DNA of 39,720 nucleotides from Deltaproteobacteria bacterium (GTDB taxonomy: Bacteria; Myxococcota_A; Polyangia; Polyangiales; JADJMO01). This document shows positions 1 through 7,564 of the stretch, in pieces. A program made the translations under genes and the position numbers. The stretch covers positions 1 through 39,720 of the forward strand of contig JANYDK010000148.1 in assembly GCA_025363655.1 (NCBI GenBank). The letters are read 5' to 3'. The notes beneath the pieces are model-generated. The model was not told the origin of the DNA, ran no database searches, and saw only the letters and a list, made by a program, of their open reading frames with translations. Each line of letters starts with the position of its first letter. The first letter of the stretch is position 1.

Positions 1-545
1 CGCACGGAGGTGAGGAACTCGCGCTTCTCGTTGGGATCGAGGTCGGCGGTCGGCTCGTCGAGGATGAGCAGCGGAGGGTCGTGGATGAGCGCTTGGCCGA
101 GGCCGACGCGCTGGCGCTGACCGTGAGAGAGTGCGCGGATCTCCTTGCTGTAGAAGTTGCGGATGCCGCAGACCTCGACGACGCGACGGACGGCTTTCTT
201 GCGGCTCTCGCCGACGGGCAGGTTGCGCATGTCGGCGCAGAAGTCGAGGTACTCGTGGACCGTCATCTCTTGGTAGAGCGGCGCACGCTGCGGGAGGTAG
301 CCGATGCGCTCGCGGACCTGGAGGGGCTCCTCGAAGCAGTCGAAGCCATGGACCTTGGCCTCGCCGTCGGTGGCCGAGATGAAGCAGGTGAGGATGCGCA
401 TCGTCGTCGACTTGCCGGCGCCGTTGGGGCCGAGGAAGCCGACGACCTCACCGCGATGGACCTCGAAGCTGATCCGGTCGACAGCGACGAAGGCGTCGTA
501 GCGTTTGGTCAGATTCTTCGTCTGAATCATCACGTCGGTCGCCAT
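1..545 (-). CDS. ABC transporter ATP-binding protein (partial, C-terminus off the window)
   Basis: Reading leftwards from ATG at 545 gives about 181 residues with no stop before the window edge. The reading frame starts MATDVMIQTKNLTKRYDAFV. It contains Walker A (GPNGAGKST, about residues 39-47), a Q-loop region (YLPQRAPLYQEMTV), a signature LSHGQRQR with His in place of the usual Gly, and Walker B followed by the D-loop (LLILDEPTADLDP). This is a classic nucleotide-binding domain of an ABC exporter. The short loops and the DGEAKVHGFD segment resemble the GldA/CcmA/NatA-type ATPases that pair with a separate membrane subunit. The partner should lie beyond the left edge. The substrate cannot be told. 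A sigma70-like promoter at 683-710 faces this gene. Confidence 0.93.
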   Translation of the reverse strand, partial: MATDVMIQTKNLTKRYDAFVAVDRISFEVHRGEVVGFLGPNGAGKSTTMRILTCFISATDGEAKVHGFDCFEEPLQVRERIGYLPQRAPLYQEMTVHEYLDFCADMRNLPVGESRKKAVRRVVEVCGIRNFYSKEIRALSHGQRQRVGLGQALIHDPPLLILDEPTADLDPNEKREFLTSV

Positions 546-682
546 GGAAATCCTCTCGGGTCGTCGATTCGACTGGGCTCGTCCGCCCGGTTCTCGTACT
601 TCGGTTCGTCGCCGGCGCGTGACCCAATCACGGCCACGACGCCCCTCGGGAGGGAGGGGGGCCCGCCCGGCGAGCGCCGCGC

Positions 683-710
683 ATCCTATGCACGTCGGTA
701 CAGTAGTCAA
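683..710 (-). promoter_or_regulatory. Candidate sigma70-type promoter for the ABC ATPase gene
   Basis: On the minus strand TTGACT (705-710) is followed after 16 nt by TAGGAT (683-688). This matches the -35/-10 consensus well and faces the ABC gene, leaving a 5' untranslated region of about 130 nt. A TCGGTAC half-site (695-701) lies between the two boxes and equals one arm of the dyad at 948-972. Confidence 0.45.
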
Positions 711-947
711 CCGGTTTCGCGCTGTGGATGACCCGGATTGGGCGTGATTTCGCGCACGGGAGCCAGGCCACGCCGAAGCGACGAGGCGCGTTTTGCCGCA
801 GCCCGCAGCCTGGACGAGGGCCGCAACCCGCGGCCCAGCCAGGACATTCCCGGCTCCGGCCGACCGCGAGAGATTCCGTGCTCTCGGCCCGCTTGCCTGA
901 GGGTCGAGGTGGTCGTCCGCCCTTTTCTTGGCCCGTGTCCAGGCGTG

Positions 948-989
948 TCGGTACGGGGTCGGCACGTACCGAAGCGCTTCACGAAGCGC
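948..989. promoter_or_regulatory. Two adjacent inverted repeats upstream of parA, candidate operator or partition site
   Basis: TCGGTACG (948-955) and CGTACCGA (965-972) form a perfect 8-bp dyad with a 9-nt spacer. One base later GCGCTTC (974-980) and GAAGCGC (983-989) form a perfect 7-bp dyad around AC. The pair sits just upstream of a parA plus ribbon-helix-helix operon. RHH partners of ParA proteins typically bind repeats upstream of their own operon, so an operator/centromere role is a reasonable inference. Confidence 0.4.
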
Positions 990-1071
990 CGAGGCGTCGG
1001 ACCCGCGGCGAGGTGCTGCTGGTCGTCCACTCGTAGTTCGAAGTCGTCACGCACGAACGAGGAGCAAGGCC

Positions 1072-2316
1072 ATGGCTGATGGACGCGCGATTTGCGAGAG
1101 CTGCAGCGTCTGCGCGAAGTCGTTCGAGGTGCAGTTGCGCTGGCAGATGGAGGAGCGCGAGGGCGGCTTCTCGTTCTTCTGCTCCCGCGGCTGCTACGAA
1201 ACGAGCGCGGTCGGAGAGGGATCGAACAACTGCGATGCGTGCGGCAAGCGCTTTACCGTGGAGCTGGTCTCCCAGGTGGTCGCGCTGAAGGTCGCCGGAA
1301 AGGCCGAGCGTCGCTACGCCTGCGGGCTCTCCTGCCGCGAGCAGCTGGTCCGCGAGGCAGACGGGCTCCGGCTCGGAGACCTCGAAGGTCAGACCGCCGT
1401 CGTGCGGGGCGGCACGCGGGTCTCTCCTGCGCCTACGCCGTCGTCGAAGGTGGCCGAGGCTCCTCCGCGCGCCAGCACCGATCACGTCCCTCGCCGGATC
1501 GCGATCTTCAACCACAAGGGCGGCACCGGGAAGACGACGACCGCGGTCAGCGTCGCAGCGGCCTTGGCGGCGCGTGGCAAGCGCGTGCTCCTCGTCGACA
1601 CCGATGCGCAAGGCAACGTCGCCGCGTCGCTGGGCGTCCGCACCGACAAGTCGCTCTATCACGTGGTGGTGATGGGCCTCTCGCCGGCCGAAGCGGCGAC
1701 GCCGGTTCGGACCAACCTCGACGTCCTCGGCTCCAACGAGACCCTCGCGGCCGCCGAGCTCTACCTCGCCGGACGTCGCGAACGTGATCGCGTCCTTCGC
1801 GATCGCCTCTCGTCGACGAGTCAGCTCTACGACGTAGTCATCCTCGACTGCAGCCCGTCGCTCTCGCTGATGAACCAGAACGCGCTGGTGTTCGCCGACG
1901 CGATCTTCGTGCCGGTGGCCTGCGACTACCTCTCGCTGGTCGGCGTGCGGCAGGTGCTGAAGACGGTGAAGAACGTCAACCAGCTGCTCCATCATCCCGT
2001 GCGCATCGGCGGCGTCATCCCGACGATGTACGACGCGCGCGCGAAGATTTGTCAGGACGCCCTCGCCACGCTCAAGGAGCACTTCGGCGAGCGTTGCCTG
2101 CCGCCGATTCGTGCGACGGCGAAGCTGAAGGAAGCTCCTGCGCACCAGAAGACGATTTTCGAGTGGGCCGAGGGCTCCAACGCCGCGCGCGACTACGACG
2201 ACGTGGTCGACGTCATCTGGAACGGCGTCTCGAGCGAGCGGAGCCAGAAGAAGAAGAGCGAGAGCGAAGGCGCCTCGTTCGAGGGAATCGGAAAGATCGA
2301 AGAGGCAGTCGCGTGA
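1072..2316 (+). CDS. ParA/Soj-family ATPase with two N-terminal Cys4 zinc-ribbon-like modules
   Basis: The product is a 414-residue protein. The ATG at 1072 is preceded by GAGGAG (about 1059-1064), so the longer in-frame extension from 928 is rejected. The C-terminal two thirds is a ParA ATPase. It has a deviant Walker A KGGTGKTT (about residues 149-156), a switch region LLVDTDAQGN, Walker B-like VVILDCSPS, and the C-terminal GVIPTMYDARAK and EAPAHQKTIFEW segments typical of Soj. Residues 1-90 are unusual: two repeats of C-x2-C...C-x3-C (Cys 11/14/37/41 and 54/57/84/88) with similar spacing, probably binding one metal ion each. A Pro/Ala linker joins them to the ATPase. The stop overlaps GTG at 2313, so the downstream RHH gene is co-transcribed. 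Cargo or DNA segregation is inferred; this may be an orphan ParA rather than the chromosomal Soj. Confidence 0.9.
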   Translation: MADGRAICESCSVCAKSFEVQLRWQMEEREGGFSFFCSRGCYETSAVGEGSNNCDACGKRFTVELVSQVVALKVAGKAERRYACGLSCREQLVREADGLRLGDLEGQTAVVRGGTRVSPAPTPSSKVAEAPPRASTDHVPRRIAIFNHKGGTGKTTTAVSVAAALAARGKRVLLVDTDAQGNVAASLGVRTDKSLYHVVVMGLSPAEAATPVRTNLDVLGSNETLAAAELYLAGRRERDRVLRDRLSSTSQLYDVVILDCSPSLSLMNQNALVFADAIFVPVACDYLSLVGVRQVLKTVKNVNQLLHHPVRIGGVIPTMYDARAKICQDALATLKEHFGERCLPPIRATAKLKEAPAHQKTIFEWAEGSNAARDYDDVVDVIWNGVSSERSQKKKSESEGASFEGIGKIEEAVA

Positions 2317-2357
2317 GCCGCGACGACGATGGCGCCACGGCGCGAAAGGGGACGACG

Positions 2358-2666
2358 ATGAGCGGCGCGACGAGAGACCTCTTGGACGGCGACGAAGTGG
2401 CCGAGGTCCTCTCGGGGACCTTCTACGCGCGCGGAAAGTCTGGTGCCCGCCCGCAGCTGCACGCGCTCCCTTCGGGCGCGAAGGCCCCGGAGAAGCCTGC
2501 CCACTACAAGGTAATCTGCATTTCGCTCTACAACGAGGACCTGCAGCAGCTCGATCGCATGGTCGACGAGTTGAAGGAGCGCGGCTTCACCAAGGCGAAC
2601 CGCAGCGCGCTCATCCGCTTCGCGCTCGAGCAGGTCGATCTGACGAAGGCGAAGAAGGGCCTCTAG
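2358..2666 (+). CDS. Ribbon-helix-helix protein, likely partner of the ParA
   Basis: The product is 102 residues from ATG 2358, which has AAAGGGG about 8 nt upstream. An in-frame GTG at 2313 overlapping the parA stop (GTGA) would add 15 residues and cannot be excluded. Residues about 1-45 are polar and probably flexible. Residues about 50-95 fit the MetJ/Arc/CopG fold: a short strand (KVICISLYN), helix (DLQQLDRMVDELKERG), turn, then helix (NRSALIRFALEQVDL) carrying the N/T-R-S-A-L-I-R-F signature. ParA-type operons often encode such a small DNA-binding partner instead of ParB (ParF/ParG type). The dyads at 948-989 are candidate binding sites. Role as ParA partner and autorepressor is inferred from position. 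Confidence 0.82.
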   Translation: MSGATRDLLDGDEVAEVLSGTFYARGKSGARPQLHALPSGAKAPEKPAHYKVICISLYNEDLQQLDRMVDELKERGFTKANRSALIRFALEQVDLTKAKKGL

Positions 2667-2694
2667 AGCTTCCTTTTCAGCGGCTTCAGCGGCT

Positions 2695-3966
2695 TCAGGT
2701 TCTTCGGAGAAGTCGGACGAGCGCGCGGCTGCCCGCTTCGGCGAGCGCAAAGGCGCGTCGTCCGCATTCTTCGAGATCTGCCGAGCCGGAAGCGGCGAGC
2801 ACCATCGCGGGCTTTCCCGCCACGAGCACCGTCTGCAAGAGCACCGCGGCGTTGGGCGCGCCGCGCAGCTCGAGGATGTCGATCAGCTCGGCGTCGAGCG
2901 CGAAGTCGAGGAGACCGACGCGCCGCCCGGATTCCTGCTCGATGCACGCGGCGAGGGCGCCGATCAGCGGAAGCTTTCGCCCATCCACGCGGCTTGGAGA
3001 GAGCTGCCCCGCCGCACCGACGGCGAGCATCTCGCCCCGCCGCACACCGAGCACGACGACGACGTTCGCCGCCGTAGCCAGGCCTTGCGCGAGCGCGTCG
3101 ACGAGCGGTGATCGCTGCATGACGCGTTCGATCGCCGTGAGGTGCGGCGCGAGCGGCGGGTAGGGGGGCGCCCTCGGTGCCGGAGCGCCTGGCAACGTGG
3201 ACGGCGGCCGCGCAGGGATGGCCGAGCCCTCGCGGCGCTCGTCTCGCAACGAGGGCCCGAAATCGAGCACCATCGCGATCGCCGTCGGCCGCACCACCCG
3301 CGGCGTCTCCGGTGGCTGCGTGAGCTCGGGAGTGTCGGGCGGGGTTGGACGCAGCAGGAGGGTCGGCTCCGCGGAGAAAGGTGCCAGCGAAGCCCGGGCA
3401 CGCCGCACGAGCGGCATCGCGCTCTCTTCCAAAGGGTTCAAGGGGTTCAAGGGGTTCGACGGCGGCGGGTGAGACTCGTTGGGAACCGTTCGTGGAGGCA
3501 GACTCGCAGCGGGTCCCGGCCGAGAGCTCGCGAGACGAAACGTGCGATCGGTGAGCGGCTGGCTCGCGGCACCAAGCGCATCGAGCGCCTTCTCGATGGC
3601 GTCGAGCGAAGCCCGCACGAGCCGCACCGGCGCGCGCAGATGATGAGACACTTCTTGCGCGGGAAAAGCGTCTTGTTCGTCGACGACCGCGAGATCGACC
3701 ACGCCGGTGCGGGGGTCTTCGCCGGTGGGCACCGCCGAAAGCCAGAGCAGGAGACCGGGAGGCAAGCGAGCGGCGATGTCGGCGTGCGGAACGAGCGGCA
3801 CGACGCCGATGTTGAGGAGCTGCCTGGCGGTGGCGGAGGCGTCGGCGAGAGCGCGAAGAAACGGCTTGCGCCGACGCATCGTCTCGCAGACTGCGTGACG
3901 AAGCTCGCCAGCTTGGATGGCGCTCGAGAGCACGAGGCGTCGGCCGAGCTCGAACGTCACGCCCAC
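2695..3966 (-). CDS. GspE-N/MshEN-like domain protein with Pro-rich linker and C-terminal GAF-like domain
   Basis: The product is about 423 residues if translation starts at GTG 3966 (GTG 3960 is also possible; the longer frame to 4092 would overlap the divergent cpsB start). Residues about 4-135 (ELGRRLVLSSAIQAGELRHA; VVDLAVVDEQDAFPAQEV) resemble the N-terminal domain of GspE/PilB ATPases, which in some proteins binds cyclic-di-GMP. No ATPase domain follows. A Pro-rich middle contains the 9-bp repeat product NPLNPLNPLE. The C-terminal ~150 residues look like an alpha/beta GAF-type sensor domain. Stand-alone proteins of this sort are common in myxobacteria; function is unknown. It converges on the RHH gene with a 28-nt gap. 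Confidence 0.75.
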   Translation of the reverse strand: MGVTFELGRRLVLSSAIQAGELRHAVCETMRRRKPFLRALADASATARQLLNIGVVPLVPHADIAARLPPGLLLWLSAVPTGEDPRTGVVDLAVVDEQDAFPAQEVSHHLRAPVRLVRASLDAIEKALDALGAASQPLTDRTFRLASSRPGPAASLPPRTVPNESHPPPSNPLNPLNPLEESAMPLVRRARASLAPFSAEPTLLLRPTPPDTPELTQPPETPRVVRPTAIAMVLDFGPSLRDERREGSAIPARPPSTLPGAPAPRAPPYPPLAPHLTAIERVMQRSPLVDALAQGLATAANVVVVLGVRRGEMLAVGAAGQLSPSRVDGRKLPLIGALAACIEQESGRRVGLLDFALDAELIDILELRGAPNAAVLLQTVLVAGKPAMVLAASGSADLEECGRRAFALAEAGSRALVRLLRRT

Positions 3967-4090
3967 CGAGGGTAGCGGATTCGCGGCGCAGTGTCCCCGC
4001 AAGCGCCGGGAGCGGGCGAGTGAATCTTTCGGCTCTGTGGTACACCTCACCCCCCTCGAGGCCTTTCGGACGACGTCTGGCGGCAAATTC

Positions 4091-4831
4091 ATGCGCGGTT
4101 ACACCGACCTCCACTGCCACTACATCGCCGGCGTCGACGACGGCGTGCGTTCGGAAGACGACGGTGTGGCCCTCCTCCGCGCGCTCCATGCGGTCGGTTT
4201 CGACCACGTCGTGGCGACGCCGCACATGCGACCGGCGATGTTCGACAACCACGCTGCGCCGTTGCGCGAGGCCTATGCCCAGCTCCGCCTTCGCCTCGAT
4301 CGCGAGGCTGACCTCCCCGAGACGAGCCTGGCCGCCGAGCACTTCTTCGACGACGTCGTCTTCGAGCGACTCCTCCGCGGTCAGGGGCTGCCGTACACGG
4401 CGGGGCGCTCCGTGCTCATCGAGCTCGCCACCGAGCAGATGCCGGTCGCGCTTCCGGCGCGGCTCTTCGACCTGCGCATGAAACGTCTCCGTCCGGTGAT
4501 CGCCCACCCCGAGCGCTACACGGTGTTCCATCGCGACCCGACGAAACAAGCCGATGCACTGCGAAAAGCGGGCGCAGTGCTCCTCCTCGACGTCTGCGCG
4601 CTGGTCGGAAAATACGGCGAACGTGCGCTGCGCGCGGCCGAGCAGCTGGTCGAGAACGACGGCTACTACGCTGCCTGCAGCGACGCTCACCGCATCGAGG
4701 ACGCCGAGATCACCGGCCGCGCCATCGACCGTCTGCACGCGCTCGTCGGTCGCGAGGCTGGCGAGGTCCTTCTGCGCGACCGCCCCAAAGAGATTCTCCA
4801 AGGTCGGATCTTCGACGACCGCTTCGAGTAG
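4091..4831 (+). CDS. CpsB/YwqE-type PHP-family protein tyrosine phosphatase
   Basis: The product is 246 residues, close to the family's usual ~250. Metal-ligand motifs of the PHP fold are all present: DLHCHYIAGVDDG at the N-terminus, VATPHM, an Asp/Glu-rich FFDDVVFE segment, PVIAHPERY and CSDAHR near the C-terminus. CpsB/Wzb-like PHP phosphatases dephosphorylate bacterial tyrosine kinases that control capsule or exopolysaccharide chain length. The next gene, 26 nt downstream, makes a nucleotide sugar acid, which fits. An extended -10-like TGTGGTACA (about 4036-4044) lies ~45 nt upstream. No BY-kinase gene is visible in the window. Confidence 0.9.
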   Translation: MRGYTDLHCHYIAGVDDGVRSEDDGVALLRALHAVGFDHVVATPHMRPAMFDNHAAPLREAYAQLRLRLDREADLPETSLAAEHFFDDVVFERLLRGQGLPYTAGRSVLIELATEQMPVALPARLFDLRMKRLRPVIAHPERYTVFHRDPTKQADALRKAGAVLLLDVCALVGKYGERALRAAEQLVENDGYYAACSDAHRIEDAEITGRAIDRLHALVGREAGEVLLRDRPKEILQGRIFDDRFE

Positions 4832-4857
4832 AGATCACTGCGAAAGGCCGAGCCACG

Positions 4858-6186
4858 ATGCAACGCTCCATCATCGAGAAGTTCAAGCGCAAGGACGCGC
4901 ACGTCGTCGTCGTCGGAATCGGGTACGTCGGCTTGCCGCTCGTCGTCGAGTTCGCGCGCGCCGGCTTCCGCGTCACGGGCTACGACAAAGATCCGAGCAA
5001 GGTCACCGAGCTCGCCGCCGGCCGTTCCTACATCGCCGACGTGCCGTCGAGCGACCTGCAGGGGCCGCTGAAGGAAGGCCGCCTGTTCGCGACGACCGAT
5101 CCGACGGTCCTCGGAACGGCCGATGCCGTGATCGTCTGCGTGCCGACGCCGCTGAACAAGACCAAAGATCCCGACATGCGCTTCATCGCGTCGGCGACGC
5201 AAGAAATCGCCCAGCATCTTCACCCGGGGCTCTGCGTCGTCCTCGAATCGACGTCGTACCCGGGAACCACGCGCGAGGTCGTCGCACCCCGGCTGCAAGC
5301 CGCAGGCGCCAAGCTCGGCGAGGACGTCTTCGTCGCGTTCTCTCCCGAGCGCGTCGATCCGGGCAACGAGAAGTGGAAGACGCGCAACACGCCGAAGGTG
5401 CTCGGGGGTATCACCGAGGCCTGTCTCGAGGTCGCCAAAACGCTCTACGAGCAGGCGATCGACCGCGTCGTCCCCGTCTCCAGCACCGACGCCGCCGAGA
5501 TGGTGAAGCTACTCGAGAACACCTTTCGCGCCGTCAACATCGGCCTGGTCAACGAGGTGGCGATGATGTGCAAGCGCCTCGGCATCGACACCTGGGAGGT
5601 GATCGAAGCGGCTGCGACCAAGCCCTTCGGTTTCATGCCCTTCTTCCCCGGCCCGGGCCTCGGCGGCCACTGCATCCCCATCGACCCGCTCTACCTCTCG
5701 TGGAAGCTGCGCACGCTCAAGTACCAAGCACGCTTCATCGATCTCGCCGACTCGATCAACAGCGGGATGCCCGACCACGTGGCGGTGCTCGTCGCCGACG
5801 CCCTCAACGAGCAGGGCAAGGCCGTGAAGGGAAGCCGAATCCTCATTTCCGGCGTCGCCTACAAGCGCGACATCTCCGACTTGCGCGAGTCGCCGGCGCT
5901 CGAGCTCATCGAGCATTTACGCCGACGAGGTGCCGACGTCTCGTTCGACGACCCGTTCATTCCGGTGCTCGACGAGCACGGCGCCGACACACACCCGAGC
6001 TTGATCGGGATGAAGGCCGTCACCGCTCCCGTCGCGTACGACGGCTATGACGCGGTGGTCATCGTCACCGACCACGCCCGCACCGATTACGCCCGCCTCG
6101 CGAAGGAGTCGAAGCTGATCATCGACACTCGCAACGCCCTGAAAAAGGCGGGAGTGACCGCAACCGGGCTGGTGGTGCGCCTCTAG
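4858..6186 (+). CDS. UDP-sugar 6-dehydrogenase (UDP-N-acetylglucosamine/glucose dehydrogenase family, WbpA-like)
   Basis: The product is 442 residues, full length for the family. The N-terminal Rossmann motif is VVVVGIGYVGLPLVVEFARA (residues about 15-35). Further motifs are ADAVIVCVPTPL, the ESTSYPGTT loop, the central domain SPERVDPGN and TDAAEMVKLLENTFRAVNI, and the catalytic Cys in GLGGHCIPIDP. The C-terminal NAD-binding half has SGVAYKRDISDLRESPAL. The enzyme oxidises the C6 hydroxyl of a UDP-sugar to the acid using two NAD+. PERVDPGN and the PFGFMPFFPGPGLGGHC stretch resemble WbpA-like UDP-GlcNAc dehydrogenases more than UDP-glucose enzymes, but substrate is not proven. It follows cpsB by 26 nt with GAAAGG before the ATG. 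Confidence 0.92.
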   Translation: MQRSIIEKFKRKDAHVVVVGIGYVGLPLVVEFARAGFRVTGYDKDPSKVTELAAGRSYIADVPSSDLQGPLKEGRLFATTDPTVLGTADAVIVCVPTPLNKTKDPDMRFIASATQEIAQHLHPGLCVVLESTSYPGTTREVVAPRLQAAGAKLGEDVFVAFSPERVDPGNEKWKTRNTPKVLGGITEACLEVAKTLYEQAIDRVVPVSSTDAAEMVKLLENTFRAVNIGLVNEVAMMCKRLGIDTWEVIEAAATKPFGFMPFFPGPGLGGHCIPIDPLYLSWKLRTLKYQARFIDLADSINSGMPDHVAVLVADALNEQGKAVKGSRILISGVAYKRDISDLRESPALELIEHLRRRGADVSFDDPFIPVLDEHGADTHPSLIGMKAVTAPVAYDGYDAVVIVTDHARTDYARLAKESKLIIDTRNALKKAGVTATGLVVRL

Positions 6187-6261
6187 CAAGCCCGAGTCGC
6201 CGAGGTGTGCCAGGGGCCAGCGGCGTTGCGGGTCCCGGCCCTGACGCGACGGGACGATTCT

Positions 6262-6270
6262 TGCTATACA
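6262..6270 (+). promoter_or_regulatory. Extended -10-like box directly before the flippase-like gene
   Basis: TGC followed by TATACA ends 8 nt before a TTG codon (6279) that is in frame with the membrane protein. It matches the boxes before 7565, 12696 and 25951. Transcription would begin at or next to the start codon. Confidence 0.4.
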
Positions 6271-6278
6271 CCCGGCGC

Positions 6279-7499
6279 TTGCCTTCCCAACTCCTCTCCG
6301 CCACGGCGCTCTCTCCAGTGTCGACCTCGTCCGAGCCACCGCCTGCCGACGGTCAAGCGTCCATCGCGACGTCGAGCGCATCGAGCGCGCCGAGCGCGTC
6401 GCAAGAGGTCGAGCTGGCCGGAGCGAAGCCGTCATTTCTCCGTCGACACGGGCTGAAGACGCTCATCTCGATCGTCATCGCCGTCGCCTTCTTCGTCGTG
6501 CTCAAGCGTGGCGGGTTGCCGCTCCTTCCCAAAGCCGAGGCCTTCGCGCAAGTGCACTGGGGCTGGTACTGGCTGCACGTGCTGCTCTTGGTGTTCGTGC
6601 ACCTCGTTCGCTCGATGCGCTGGCGTCACCTCCTTCACCCCATCGCGCCCGACATCTCCAACCGCAAGGTCCTCACCGCGTCGTGGGTCAACTTCACCGC
6701 CATCCTGCTCTTGCCGCTCCGCGCTGGTGAGATCGTCCGTCCGTATCTCATCCGTGACGGCAAGAAGGTCACGCTCAGCGCAGCCCTCGGAACCATGGGC
6801 GCCGAGCGTGTGATCGACGGGCTGGTGGTGACGTTGGTGCTCGCCTTCGCGCTTGGCGCGGTGCCGCGTCTCGACCCGCTTCCGCAGTCGGTCGGCGATC
6901 TCAAGATCCCCGTCGCCGCCATTCCTGCCGCTGGGTACATCGCGCTCTTCGTCTTCATCGGCGCGTTCATCGCGATGGCGGTCTTCTACTTCGCCCGCGA
7001 CTTCGCCCGTCGCCTCGTCGGCGCGACGATTGGCCGTATCCACAAGCCTTTCAGCGATCGGCTGACGCGCATCATCGAGGGCATCGCCAGCGGTCTCCAC
7101 TTCCTCGCAGGCCCGCGCCACGCCATCCCCTTCATGGGCGAGACGCTCGCGTATTGGGGTCTCAACGCGACGATGATGTGGGTCCTCGGCATCGCCTGCG
7201 GATTGCCGATGAGCTTCGGCATCGCCTGTGCGGTGATGGGCGTGCTCGCCGTCGGCATTCTCGTACCGGCCGGCCCTGGGCTCTTCGGTGCCTTCCAAGC
7301 AGCAACCTACGGCGCGTTGGCGATGTATTTCACGCCCGATCGCGTGATCGGTGCGGGCGGGGCCTACGTCTTCCTCCTCTACTCGACCCAGTTCGTCTGG
7401 AGCCTCATCGCCGCCGGCATCGGCTTCGCGCTCGATCCCTCGACACTGCGCGGCGATCGTTCGGGCACCTTGTCGCAGTCGTCCCGCGTGGTCACCTGA
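6279..7499 (+). CDS. Flippase-like (LPG synthase TM region, UPF0104/YbhN-type) integral membrane protein
   Basis: About 406 residues from TTG 6279. GTG 6318 is the alternative; neither has a Shine-Dalgarno, and TTG is chosen only for the -10-like box 8 nt before it. A polar, Ser/Ala-rich head (residues ~1-50, with a 9-bp tandem repeat at 6372-6401) precedes roughly eight hydrophobic helices. Family marks are the first helix SIVIAVAFFVVLKRGG, HLVRSMRWRHLL, the conserved LPLRAGEIVRPYLI, GTMGAERVIDGL, and the C-terminal VPAGPGLFGAFQAATYGAL. Relatives transfer or flip lipid-linked substrates (MprF membrane half, AglD-like proteins). Position behind the dehydrogenase suggests a role in surface glycan or lipid export; substrate unknown. 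Confidence 0.82.
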   Translation: MPSQLLSATALSPVSTSSEPPPADGQASIATSSASSAPSASQEVELAGAKPSFLRRHGLKTLISIVIAVAFFVVLKRGGLPLLPKAEAFAQVHWGWYWLHVLLLVFVHLVRSMRWRHLLHPIAPDISNRKVLTASWVNFTAILLLPLRAGEIVRPYLIRDGKKVTLSAALGTMGAERVIDGLVVTLVLAFALGAVPRLDPLPQSVGDLKIPVAAIPAAGYIALFVFIGAFIAMAVFYFARDFARRLVGATIGRIHKPFSDRLTRIIEGIASGLHFLAGPRHAIPFMGETLAYWGLNATMMWVLGIACGLPMSFGIACAVMGVLAVGILVPAGPGLFGAFQAATYGALAMYFTPDRVIGAGGAYVFLLYSTQFVWSLIAAGIGFALDPSTLRGDRSGTLSQSSRVVT

Positions 7500-7547
7500 A
7501 GCGAGCGGGCACTTCGACGCATTGGCAGCGATCCGCCCGCGAAATGG

Positions 7548-7556
7548 TGTGATACT
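7548..7556 (+). promoter_or_regulatory. Extended -10-like box before the RND exporter gene
   Basis: TGT followed by GATACT ends 8 nt before ATG 7565, with a C-rich spacer and no Shine-Dalgarno. The position fits a leaderless transcript. Confidence 0.4.
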
Positions 7557-7564
7557 CGCCCGCC

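Larger units (their letters stand above)
546..1071. other. Divergent intergenic region between the ABC ATPase and parA
   Basis: No convincing gene is seen in these 526 bases. The open frames here lack family resemblance. The stretch holds a candidate promoter for the ABC gene (683-710), a GC-rich hairpin without a T-run (GGGCCGC at 818-824 pairing with GCGGCCC at 830-836), and two adjacent inverted repeats (948-989) about 85-125 nt before the parA start. Confidence 0.6.

Noticed and set aside
974-989. parS site for ParB
   Set aside because: Shares only TTCACG with the TGTTTCACGTGAAACA consensus and has a different symmetry centre; partner gene is RHH, not ParB.
707-1054. 115-codon minus-strand frame between the ABC ATPase and parA
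   Set aside because: Low-complexity Arg/Gly/Pro translation, no domain, overlaps the dyads.
928-1071. N-terminal extension of the ParA frame by 48 codons
   Set aside because: ATG 1072 has a good Shine-Dalgarno; the extension runs through both inverted repeats and is Arg-rich noise.
2663-4801. 712-codon open frame on the minus strand
   Set aside because: Covers the GspE-N-like gene and cpsB in the wrong frame; Arg/Ala-rich composition with no domain. High-GC codon bias leaves long antisense frames open.
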